DNA of 20,820 nt, from positions 1 through 20,820 of the forward strand of contig MU621381.1 of NCBI GenBank assembly GCA_025399215.1, read 5' to 3'. The stretch comes from Globomyces pollinis-pini. Its lineage: Eukaryota; Chytridiomycota; Chytridiomycetes; Rhizophydiales; Globomycetaceae. The notes beneath the pieces are model-generated. The model worked only from the letters and a program-made list of their open reading frames with translations. It ran no database searches and was not told the DNA's origin. This document shows, one piece after another, positions 8,798-19,600 of this stretch. Position 1 is the first letter of the stretch, and the number at the start of each line of letters is the position of its first letter. The position numbers and the translations under genes were made by a program.

Positions 8798-9208
8798 TCG
8801 CTAACTTTTTAATATCAACCACAATGGATATACAAACTTACGACACAATACAACATAGTTTGGCATGCATTTTACCTGATATCTTTGGTATACTTTGTTT
8901 TTATATCTTGATAGATGATGGATATCGTGTCTTGGCTTGTATAAAATAAAAATTCAAATAAGTATACTTTGTATCTCAAGTAAATACATTATTGGTGTAC
9001 CATTATTACACGTAGAATCCACAATAGTTGCTAAAACAGTAGATGTAGCTCATCGATTCTGTTACCCAAGTTGAAATATTAGAGGTTGTTTACATTGAGA
9101 ATCAGCTCAGACGGATTTTTTCTGGGCAATCACTGATGTTGAATTATTCGACAAGGGTGAATCAAAGAATAAAATCGTAAACAATTCAAGCTACATAAAT
9201 TAAAAGGT
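8798..9208. other. Spacer between copy 5 and the TBC1D31-like gene
   Basis: It contains the upstream side of copy 5 and the 3' flank of the TBC gene. A 41-aa open frame on the plus strand (8824-8949, starting MDIQTYDTIQ) is the only small ORF worth noting, with no support beyond being open. I see no RNA gene or repeat. Confidence 0.45.
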
Positions 9209-12200
9209 TTATTTTTCAGTTGCAAAGGTAACGGAACGAGTTGGAGATCCATTAAGACTTCTATTGGTGGTCATGTTCGATACGGGTGATTGTGATGGCA
9301 AAAACGAATCTTGCCTTATATTTGAATCATATATAATCCCCAAATCTTTCTGAAAACTAGGTTCGTTGTCTGAATCTTCACTCTTTTGGTAATTTGGTGG
9401 AAACAAAACTTTCTCATAAGTATCATCTGTTTTCAATTGCTCAACGTTTGAAATTAAACTATTCCAATCAAATATTATACATGTACCTTTCAAGCCTTTG
9501 TGTTTGTAAATCAGATAAATCTTTCCTAGTCTGGATCATTTCTTCACGTCGTTTGGCCCACTCTGTTTCTAATCCATCAAATAGACCATCTTGGCTTTTC
9601 AAATCTTGTTGCCTCGATTCACTTCGACTCTGTTGTCCAATACTTCGTTCAATGTTTTTAACACTTTGTAAATTGGACCGTTGTTGGTGTTCCATGAAAG
9701 ATTTTCTCGCTAATCTCGGTTAGAAATTCATAATACCTGCAGATATCTGTGTCATTGCATCTACTTTATTTTCTTGTTCCATGAAATTCATCTCAGCCTT
9801 TAATTTCTCTCTTTCTTCTTGTTGTGCTATGGAGATGATCAACAAAAATATTATCAAACCTGTCATCTGAGACCACCATTTTTCAATCATTTCATTCATT
9901 TTCCAATCAGATGACTCCCACTGTTTTTTCTCATGCCTTAATTCTTCTGTCAATCTGGATAATTCAGCAGCCAATTGTCTATAATTAATTATACACGTTA
10001 ACTTTGAAACCTTTTTCTTAAATACTCTTGTTCTTCTTGTCTAATTTTATCTTTCATTCTAGTTTGATAGTTCACTATAAACTGAGGATATTGATTGAAG
10101 ATAGGATATTCCCCATGTTCCATTGGTTTGAATGAAGATATGAAACTAGATACATCTAATTCAGTTGGCGTCTTCAATTTAATCTCATAAACTTTTAACA
10201 ATAATGTCGAAATATTGGTAGCTTGACGTCGTTGAAAAAAATAATAAAAGTCTTTGGTGTGTGTTGTACGCATCAAGACTTTACGAAAATGGATCAAGTA
10301 TCCAACAAGAAAGTAATAAATGAAGGATGGGTCATTTGAAACCATATGGTCCCAGATAGTTAACCAGTCGCTTTTGCTGAAACTTTCAGAAAACAAAGTT
10401 TGAATCAAAATCCAAATATATATCTAGGGTAAATAATACTCTAATGTACCTGAGAAGTAATCTTATGTTCTTCAAAATGACCAAGCAAGTCTGGATCATG
10501 GTATGCTAGCAATTGTGTGCACATCTCCAAAATTTCGAGAGGAGGGTTGGGATAGTATTCCCACCACTTTTGACACCAATTCACTAATATAAACAAACTA
10601 TTAAACTTACTTAAAATTGTCATTACTGTTTCCAAACAGGAAAACAAATCATTCCAAAACAATTTCACAAATGGAAAAACGAGAGAAGGTAGATAATCCA
10701 GGTCTTCAAATATTGGTGACCAAAATGCCAAACATGATAGAATTCTAGAGATTGTTAAATATTAAATATACCGCTCCATGGATTTAGCAGCCCGATCTGA
10801 TTTCAAGGGATACTTTTTCCTGAAGTTTTTGAAACTGGGGTGTGTGCCTTGGTTCAAAAGCGATTCGTAACCTCCTCTATTTTCAGGAAGCTTTAGCAAA
10901 AATCGCCATATTAAGGGCCTATATTTAAGAATAAAATTATACCTATAATGATCAGGATAAGATCCATAATGATGTAAAAATCTTCTTAATTTCGTACGGT
11001 TAAACCAAGTTGATTCTTGCTGAAAAGGTTAGACTGATTGTAATAAAAACCTTGGATTCGATTAATTCATAAAAGGTTTTGGGCTTTTCAACAACGGTTG
11101 CCTCTTTCCCATCACCAACTTGAACTAAAGATAAGATATATTGTGCATAATACTCTTTGAAATGACAGGGGTTTGGGACTATATATAAATCAAAATTTTT
11201 GCTAATTACCTCTCCGATAATATCCTTTTCTGGTATTGGAAAGTCATCCAACACTTCATCCAGTCTTACGATGTTCACCAAGGACTTATCAGTTAAGGAT
11301 AGAGTAGAAAGACAACGACCATCAGGACTGATTGAAAATCGGCTATATCTATATTTACTTCGCAGTTGGCTGATGAATTTGGCATTGAATGCATCCACAA
11401 ACATTATTTCACCAACGTTAGATAACAATACTAAAATCTACAGGTTTAAAATAAAAAAAAACATTAATACATTCGAAGAACTAATAAAACTAACTTGTTG
11501 GATGAATTTTGATTCAAATGCAGGGATAATAATCTCATGCAGTAATCTTTTTTCAAACAAGTTCCAAACATATACAGTTGAGGATCTAGGATTAAATCAA
11601 AACTTATTTTACGTCCCCGTATATACAAAGAGTTCTCCATTGTTTGATAAGGCAAAATAAGAGTTTCTAATGATACTTTCTGTGTTGACATCAAGTGACG
11701 TTTCTGATGTTGTATCTCCCAATTTTGATAATGTTATTTTCCAAATGAGTGAGAACGTATCTACTGTCCAAAAGTAAACGCTAGCGTCTTCAAAAGCTGC
11801 ACAAATCATGGTACCATCAGCAGAAAATTCGACCTTAGATTATAAATAATATTCGAATACATGTTGAACATTATTCATTCCAGGTCCTTCCAAAATTCTC
11901 TTTCGTTCCCATGTTTCTGTATTCCATAAGATTGCTTCAGTAACTGAAGTTGATAACAACAGTGATTTAGTTGGGTGTATGGAAAGTATTGTAATTTTAT
12001 CCTGATGAATTGCTGGAAGTTTTGCAATCAATTGACATGTATCTGAGAATAAGCTAAATTCTAAATGACGCACCTATATTATAGCAATGTATTGAATAGT
12101 CCGCTAAGGCTACGATCAGTTCCCTCTTTTTAGATTTGTTGAACTCTAGAGTCGTAATTGCCTGTTGTTTGATAAACGAAAAGTATATTTACCACACCAG

Positions 12201-12612
12201 TCCTAGATACGATCCAAAACCTATTTTTAGTTGATTGATATTCATACTTGTTTTTAATGAATTCCATACAATATATGTTTCCTCGTTGATCACCAACAGC
12301 CATTAGAAATCCATAATTGACCTTGACAACTTCTTTGATATCCAACGGAACAAATGCAGAGGAGATATCTGAAGAAAAGGAGCAACAATTTACTATTATT
12401 AAGCAAGTTCTTTAATAATAATTACTAGCAATCTGTCTTTTTCCTTGTTGTTGTGAGTTAAACATCTTCAACAAGGTGCTATATTTTTAAAACTAGTACG
12501 AGTACCCTTTCCGAGTATATCCTGCCATTATCTTCTTCCATTCAATCTGAGTCCATATATCTCCATGTCGTTTATCAGCAATAAACACTGATCTCGGTAT
12601 TTTTTCGTTCAT
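9209..12612 (-). CDS. TBC1D31: TBC1D31/WDR67-like WD40-TBC-coiled-coil protein
   Basis: Seventeen exons join to 963 aa. Introns: 12479-12505, 12369-12425, 12162-12192, 12043-12073, 11834-11860, 11586-11612, 11438-11494, 11020-11050, 10919-10942, 10745-10771, 10584-10610, 10424-10449, 9979-10010, 9827-9859, 9710-9736 and 9459-9486. Residues 1 to about 400 form WD40-type repeats (ALADYSIHCYN, LSIHPTKSLLLSTS, FSADGTMICAAFEDASVYFW). Residues about 440-735 are the TBC domain (YPDHYRPLIWRFLLKLPENR, WSPIFEDLDYLPSLVFPFVK, NWCQKWWEYYPNPP, FNQYPQFIVNYQTRMKDKIR). A coiled coil and a Ser-rich tail follow. Domain order and these blocks match TBC1D31, which in animals is a centriolar-satellite and ciliary protein. 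The usual YxQ glutamine finger is YLP here, so Rab-GAP activity is doubtful. Two further introns (11179-11209 and 11125-11153) may be removed from the WD40-TBC linker, giving 943 aa. Identity is strong; exact splicing of the linker is less certain. Confidence 0.9.
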
Positions 12613-12938
12613 CTTGAAAAGTTAAAAATCAAACAGACACTTTTATTAGAGTGTTCTATGGACAGTTACTGGAAAGTTACTTTAATCTTTACTATGGATT
12701 TATCTAGCATTTGGACTACCGATTTGGGTTTTTCGTTTTGTAATACGACGTTGTCCAACACTCAACTGAACTGCGTTTGGATTTTAATATAAATCTTCTA
12801 TTAATAACTCTGCTATTGCGATGAGAAAATAATACAAAACTCTCAAGAAATCAGTACAAAAACTCATCAAAGTCATCATAAATTGAGGATTAGCTATATT
12901 GGTATCATTTGGTGGTTCATTGTTGCTTCAAAACAGTC
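12613..12938. other. Spacer upstream of the TBC1D31-like gene
   Basis: This stretch separates the TBC gene start from the stop of the Zn2Cys6 gene. It must hold the TBC promoter and the 3' flank of its neighbour. I see no gene or structured element. Confidence 0.5.
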
Positions 12939-14842
12939 TTATTCCCAATCATCTGAATCATCACCATCATTTCCAAATGAATATTCACCAATCTTTTCCT
13001 CATCTAGTTGAATCAAATCTACAATTGGAATTACTCCACCTCCACATTCTTCCTCTTCTTCAGAAGTATCCGAATCTATTCGTTTACTTTTGGGACCAAC
13101 CTTGAATGATTTATGGTGACCATCACCTTCTGAATCATCATTTACAATAAATATCTTCTTTGATTTCGTACTGGTATTTGGGGTGGTTGCTGACAAATCA
13201 AATAGTTTATTGTCTTGCCAAAGTGATTTTAAAGCATCATCTTCATCATTTGTTCCAGTACTACTGAGTCGCTTACGTTTCGGTTTTTGTGTAGATTTAG
13301 GACTTTCGTCTTGTAAATACTGTAAAATATTATCTTTTGCTCCAGAACTACTTAATCGAGTACGTTTTGATCTAAGTGTAGATTTTGGACTGCCATCTCG
13401 TGATGGAGTGACAGTCTTAGATACTTCTTTTCGTTTTACAGTTTTAGTTTTTTTGAATGAATAAATACAATCTTGATTGATTCTTTGACATCGAGAACAA
13501 GGTAATTTACCATTACATTGTTTATGCTAGAATATCAATAAATCATCAATTGATACTTACAATAGACGCACATTCATCACATGCTTTACGCAACTCTCCT
13601 TCTTCACCACCACTTTTGATTTCAGCATTAGGTGACTTTTTAGAACGACGTTCAGACAACTTTGTGACTCGTGATGGAGGACTTTCGATTGATAATTCTT
13701 CTAGGAAATCTTGAAAATCTCGTAATAAACTATCTCGAAATTCTTTTGGTACTACACATCCTCCTTTACGGGTATATTCTAAACCAAACTCTTTTGCAAA
13801 TCTTTTGAAAAATTCGATATTTTGGGCATTTGTTTCAAAGTCTGGATAAGATGATCGAATCACTTCATCCCATTCCAGATCTTTATCGAAATTTGTTGCA
13901 GGAGATTCAATTGGTTTTTCATATAAATGTTGAACTGATGTTGGTTGCTAATCAATATAAGTATCAAATTAATATTACCCAGTTATTGGTTGTTAATCCA
14001 TTATCTAGTTGAACATCAAACCATTCTAGAAAGTCTGGAATAATAGCTTCTGGTATTGCATATTGCATATTTCCATGAACTTGTTCAATAAATCGATGAG
14101 CTTGACTACCAAGATTTTCCCGAAGGAATTGGTATACAGCATCTGATATAGCTTTTCGGTGATGCGTTAGAAGTTGTGATAAAGATCCTGGATGTGATTT
14201 GCGAATGATCTGAGGCCATGGTATCTTTGAGTTGAACATTTTATCAAATTCAGATGGTGATAATGTTGCAGGTTTCTTTTTTACAGGTACTACTGATTTT
14301 AGAGGTGAGAAAGGAGGTGCCTTTTCTTTTGTATTTGATGTAGATGCAGACACTTGAGGTTCTTTTAGTGGTGATCGATATACGTTTTGTTTCTTTATTG
14401 TCAAATCAACTTTAAACGGTGACTTTCTTCTTGGTTCATTAGAAGGTTTGGGTTTATCGGATGATTTCAAATAAGGTGGTATTTCCATCACATCTGCCAA
14501 AGCAAATCCCAAGCTACTCTGACTATTTCCCTGATTAGAGGTTGGTGATTGAAAAATATGTGACTTTCCTGATTTGATATTCTGTAATTCCAACTCTTTC
14601 TCATTTAGTAGGGTTTCGTAAGATTCTAATTTGAGCTTCCATTGATTCTGAACAGTTTCAAAACTGCTTATAGTTGCTTGCTGGACTTTGATTGTATCCA
14701 TCTGTGATTTCAACTGCTCTGTTGCATTATTTAAGGTCACCTCAAAGTCCTTTATTTGCTTTTGATGATTGGAAAGTTTCTGCATTAGTGACAGTTTCTC
14801 TTGCAGTAGTTGTAGATATCTATCTTTATAATCCATTGTCAT
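12939..14842 (-). CDS. Coiled-coil protein with mid-protein Zn2Cys6 cluster
   Basis: Exons 14842-13979, 13947-13561 and 13526-12939 give 612 aa; introns are 31 and 34 nt. Residues about 5-95 form a coiled coil rich in Gln, Lys and Leu. Next come a Ser/Pro/Lys-rich segment, a predicted helical block around residues 205-290 (WPQIIRKSHPG, VYQFLRENLG), a second block (IEFFKRFAKEFGLEYTRKGG) and then six cysteines at 411, 414, 421, 427, 430 and 437. Their spacing is C-x2-C-x6-C-x5-C-x2-C-x6-C, the fungal binuclear zinc cluster that binds DNA in Gal4-type regulators. The second intron splits the cluster after the second Cys. The basic run usual between Cys 2 and 3 is mostly missing. The tail repeats SPKST..KRxRLSS twice and ends very acidic. 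Most family members carry the cluster near the N-terminus. A nuclear DNA-associated role is an inference; I do not recognise an orthologue. Confidence 0.85.
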
Positions 14843-14970
14843 TTGTCCAATTCAATGTAGATCAATTTTTTAACAAGGTGAAAAAGTTTACAGATTTCAA
14901 TCAATGAAATCCATTAACACAAAAGTACAAACGTAAATAAAAGGAAAGAATTTGAATTAAAAGAATAATT

Positions 14971-16436
14971 TTATTTGAATAGCCCTTTGCCCTTTGGTTT
15001 ACCACCTCTTCCAGATTCTAATCGTTTCCTCTTTTCTTCTAATTCAGCCCGCTGTCTTTCAAGTTGTTCTTTCATTTCACGATGTCTTGCATAAAGCTAG
15101 ATGTTGTTAAAAGTTAAATATTACCTCTTCTTCGGATTGTTTAAGCTTTGTTTCTTTTTCAGCAACCTTTTGTTGGAATACTGCTTTCATTTCCGCTTCC
15201 ATCTTGGCCATTTTCTGTTCATGGGCCAAACGTTCTTGTTCAAACTTAGATAGTGGTGACCTATGATTTAAAAAAAGAATGGAATTACAAGTTTGAAATT
15301 CCTCTGTCTGTTTCCAATTCTCCACCATTTTCCTGCAACTTGGAAAGTCGATAATTTTCGTACAAAACGTTGTTGGTGTGGTCTTTCAATTCTTCCATAT
15401 GGGATCGAACAAGCATATGTCTTAGTTTGACGAAATCACAATGTTCTTCATTTTCAACTTCAATAACACCCCATGGGTACTGCCTTCCTTTAACTGCTTT
15501 ACCACCGACTGTGATATCTTTGTCAGAGCCAACAACAGCAAAAGGCATTTTTGCCTAATCAATAATAAAACTAAATTACAAAACTTACAACAACTTCTCT
15601 ATTTTCTTGAATAATCTCTGGATCATCATTTTCATGATTAGCAGGTTGATAAAATGGAATACTATTAGCCACCATATCATCAAGAATCTAAAGTTAGTTT
15701 CAAAATTATACCCTGGCTTTAAAAGCTTTAATTTCATCATCTGTTAAAGTATCGGATTTAGCAATGACTGGAATCAAGTTCACTCTGTTTCCTAATCTTT
15801 TCATAAATTCCACATCCAGGGGTTTTAATGAATGACCAGTTGGGGCAATAAAGTATAAACAAGCGTGAACTCGAGTATCAATAATATTTTTTCTATTGAC
15901 CCTATTTTCTTGGTCAAGGTAAGCATCGAAACGAGCTTCGATGTTGTCAAGAATAGGTCTCCAACTGTCTTCGTTATTAACAAAGTCACCAAATCCGGGT
16001 GTGTCAATACAAGTCAATTTCAATTTCACACCATTTTCTTCCAAGTCTAACAAGGTATAAACATCAAGTTGAATCATACCTGCACTAATTGATTGAATTT
16101 CTACAGTTTTAGGAGTATCTTGAGTTAATTCTTTTGGTTCTTTTGGAGGGTAAATTGAAGTATTGAACAAAGTGTTCAACAAGGTAGATTTTCCCAAACC
16201 GGATTCACCTAATAGGGGTTTAAATAAGTATTATATACCGACAGCCATTAAAGTGAATTGAAAACCTCTTTTTAGAGATTTACGATGATATTGATTAGCT
16301 AAATATTACACAAAGAACGAGTACTTACGAAGATTATGAAAACCGACATAACCCATTAATTTCTTTTTAACAACCACTAACTAATCTGATTAGTATCATT
16401 ATAATTTACATTAGCAACATCCGCGAAAGAGTTCAT
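14971..16436 (-). CDS. CDC3: Septin, Cdc3/AspB group
   Basis: Nine exons give 409 aa: 16436-16410, 16380-16329, 16298-16239, 16208-16080, 16046-15712, 15687-15589, 15554-15289, 15260-15125 and 15096-14971. Septins are GTP-binding proteins that assemble into filaments and rings at bud necks, septa and hyphal sites. The polybasic VVVKKKL lies before [21 protein letters not shown]1 is GESGLGKS (residues 47-54), G3 DTPGFGD and G4 AKSD. The septin-unique element ([19 protein letters not shown]) precedes a C-terminal coiled coil. The YVGF..LPNQ leader and IQSISA point to the Cdc3/AspB group. The fourth intron (16047-16079) is 33 nt and stop-free; it is called because removing it turns an odd insertion into the standard [11 protein letters not shown]. 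Another intron is only 24 nt (15688-15711, ACTAAC inside). The N-terminal extension is far shorter than in yeast Cdc3. Confidence 0.94.
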
Positions 16437-16692
16437 TTTTCAAAGTATTTTAAAGGTTTGCGTTTGTTTTTAATACGTCACGCCACAACCCTTTGAAAAA
16501 ATTGAATTGAAAGCCCAAGAACGCCAGAAAAAATTAAAAGCCTGAATGACGATTGTCATTAGCATTTTGTTATGAGAATCAAATTGTTAAATCAACTTGA
16601 ACGTGAGAATCAAATTCTTAAATCAAAAGATTTTAAAAGAAAGAATTATAACAATTGCTGACTATAATATAATTTACTTGAATAATACAACT
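16437..16692. other. Intergenic region between septin and ATG26
   Basis: It holds the septin promoter side and the 3' flank of the ATG26-like gene. The only structure I see is the direct repeat listed separately at 16573-16626. Confidence 0.5.
16573..16626. repeat. Two-copy 23-bp direct repeat
   Basis: The 23-bp unit beginning TGAGAATCAA occurs at 16573-16595 and 16604-16626 with a single G/C difference and a 31-bp period. It lies 137-190 bp upstream of the septin ATG and close to the 3' end of the ATG26-like gene. It could be a paired regulatory site or a local duplication. Confidence 0.8.
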
Positions 16693-19600
16693 CTATGATT
16701 TTCGTCTACCGTGGATTTTACGGATTTCTTGAATCCGTTCTTTAGAAAATTCTAAATCTCGATAAATATATTCAATAGCCTTCTCAACTCCATTTTCGTT
16801 TCGAATAGCCATCCCTACTTTTCTAGCCTGCTCTTTCATCTTGGTATCGGTGGTTATCGAAATTAAGGCATTGGAAAGACCTTCAACTGTCAATTTACGC
16901 AATACAAGTCCTATGCCAAGCTAAAATGTTACACAAAAATTCAACTTACATCAATCACCCTTTCTCCCCAGAAAAATTGATCTCCAAAAAATGGTCGGAT
17001 AATAGTTGGTACACCTGCTCGGAAACCTGCGGCTGATGAACCAGCTCCTCCATGATGAACAACACCTGCCAATTGAGGAAACAACCAATCATGGGGAACA
17101 GAACTTAGTGGATAAATGCAAGGCGGGTATGTAAACACTGTTGCAGGTTCCGTTTGTGATCTACCAGACCAACCTTTGGCTAAAATAACTCTCACTCCAG
17201 ATTTCACCACTGCTTCAATTATAATTCGAGTCATTTCATCTGGATCTGGAACAATAATAGATCCAAATCCGATATAGACTGGTGGAGGTCCATCTTTTAA
17301 AAATTTCGAGAGTGATTCTGGTGGTTGCCATTTATCCCCATCTGGATTATCCAGAAACCAGTATCCACACACATGCACCCAATCTGACCAGTCATTTGGA
17401 GGTGGTACGATGGTAGGGGAAAATGAATAAATATACGGTGTCGTCTTTTGTTCCAACGCATATGATACTGGTGGCTAAAGGTAAAAATTAAAGTTGTCAC
17501 TTACCAAATCCAAACTCTCGGCTCTCCATTTATTGATATGTGGAAGTGTAGCTTTCCATAACACTTGTTCAAAAAGAACATGTGACATATAGTTAAACGT
17601 ACCACCCATATTCTTTTCAGCCATTCCCATAGGATGTGGATACATTTTGGTTCTAGTCCATAACATTGGCATTGAAGAAAAGAATGGTATATTCAACTTT
17701 TCGGCCACATGAACTCCACCAAAAGCAGATGGTGATTCAATAATCAAATCAGTTCCCTACCACAACATTAACCACTAAAAAATATTACTTGACAAGATTG
17801 GTGACAAGATATCAATAATTCATCAAACCATCCACTAAACTTTCCTAATGCTTCTCTCATAAAACTGACCGTAAACATCCCATTTTCAACACAAAGTTGC
17901 ATCAATTCGGCAGGATTGCCTTTCACTTCTCGGAATTCAATTCCAAAACTTTCAATCCAAGACTGATATTCCGCATGAGTAGCAATACGACAAGTATGTC
18001 CGTCCGCCATCAAACCTTTACATAATGCAATGTATGGTTGCACGTCACCTCGTGTTCCGATTGTTAGACATGTAATATGCATTGGACTAGGTTTTGATAT
18101 TTTCGTCACCAAAGGTGTTATATTCTCCAATTCATCTACATATCATTAAATTAATTCACATACCTTGACTGAAAGTATCTTTCAAATGATGCTCTTTATG
18201 TTTCATCTCTGCAAGAATGGAAATACGTTTGCTAAAGATTATAAAAAACCAAAAAAAATTACGATGATTTTGGATCAGCAATCAATAAATTTTTCGAATT
18301 ATTGATTTCTGCAATTCTATCATGTAAAAGGGTAATACATCTTTGTTGAGCATCAACAGAAGGGAAATCAAAAATAATCTAATAGGTTATTAGTTGGAAA
18401 ATGTTACTTCGTCTCGAGAAGTTATAGTAATAACAACTGCATAATAAAAAGGTGAATACCCTTTCCCTTTCTCGATTCGCAAGATGTCAATCAATGGAAT
18501 AACTACTTTCTCTCTCATCCCAACTAATCTAGATTTGAAGCAGATATAGTTGGTAGAGATGTAAACTTTTCCCATCAATGGAAGCATTCTTATAAGGTAC
18601 GCAGTAAAACCTTTTGTCAGTTAATGTTAAATTACTTTGTACAAGTATTTCTCCATCCGGAACACCGAAATACTTTCTAAAGTTGGCTGTTTTAGTGGTT
18701 TCCTCTGTAGCCGCTACTGCAGCAGACATATCTCCACAATCGGAAGAAGTTTTTCGATGATACCACCAACTTCGACGTTTTTCAACACTTTGTCGTGGTT
18801 CTTCCATTGATAAACGTTTCCCTTCGTCTTCTACTCTGATATCTGGAACGGATAATGCTGTTGGTGCACTTGCAGGTGCTGCAAACGAATTGCTTTTTCG
18901 ATGGCCATCACTTAATCGTTGAATAGACATCACTCTCGGTGGAAGCCCTTCATCTCCTTCCACTTTCTTTGGTGCCATTTTATCCAATGATTTTCGTGAA
19001 TTTGGGCCATGTAATAAACGGCCACTTTGACTGCTGCGGTTACTGCGATTACTACTAGTGGAGGAACGAGGTGACTCTGAAATCATTTTTCTCGTCTTTG
19101 TTAACAAATCCAAAAGCAAATCTCTTGCGGCAAGTGCATTTGTAAAATATGTAAAAATATACTTACTGATTAGTAATTAAGCAACCTTACCTCTTCTTTT
19201 AAGAAACTTCGTTCATCTGAAGTGACTTCAATTCTTAGTGATTCGCTATTAAAAGTGGTTTTCACTAAATTGATTTCTGTAATACAAGCAAAAGGCAATA
19301 CAAGCTGCACATTTAAAAAAATAGTAAGTTTACCCTGACATCATTTCCAATATTTTTAGCAGTTGTAATCGCAGAATTGATCGAATCGACCCATTCTTTT
19401 GTAAGCAAATCACTATCTGCCTTAAATGTATAGTCTTTTGTATGTGTTATAATATGAAATCCAATGATAGACGTGGAAGGACGCACATCGATAATATTTT
19501 TGAATTGAATGACACTTCTAGGATGGTACAATTTCTATTTGTCAGTCAACTTTATAGTACACTTGAATCGGCGTAGATATATAGTGCATCAGATTTTAAG

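Noticed and set aside
8824..8949. 41-aa plus-strand ORF (MDIQTYDTIQ...)
   Set aside because: Open by itself but without any supporting signal; small ORFs of this size are common here.
9209..12612. Many separate small bacterial-like genes starting with GTG or TTG
   Set aside because: The pieces are exons: they join across GT..AG segments of 24-57 nt into one WD40-TBC protein with correct phase throughout.
19162..19190. CAG acceptor four bases before the chosen AAG in the eighth ATG26 intron
   Set aside because: Using CAG puts a TAA stop at the exon start; the AAG acceptor keeps the frame and gives the expected EEYIFTYF of the GRAM domain.
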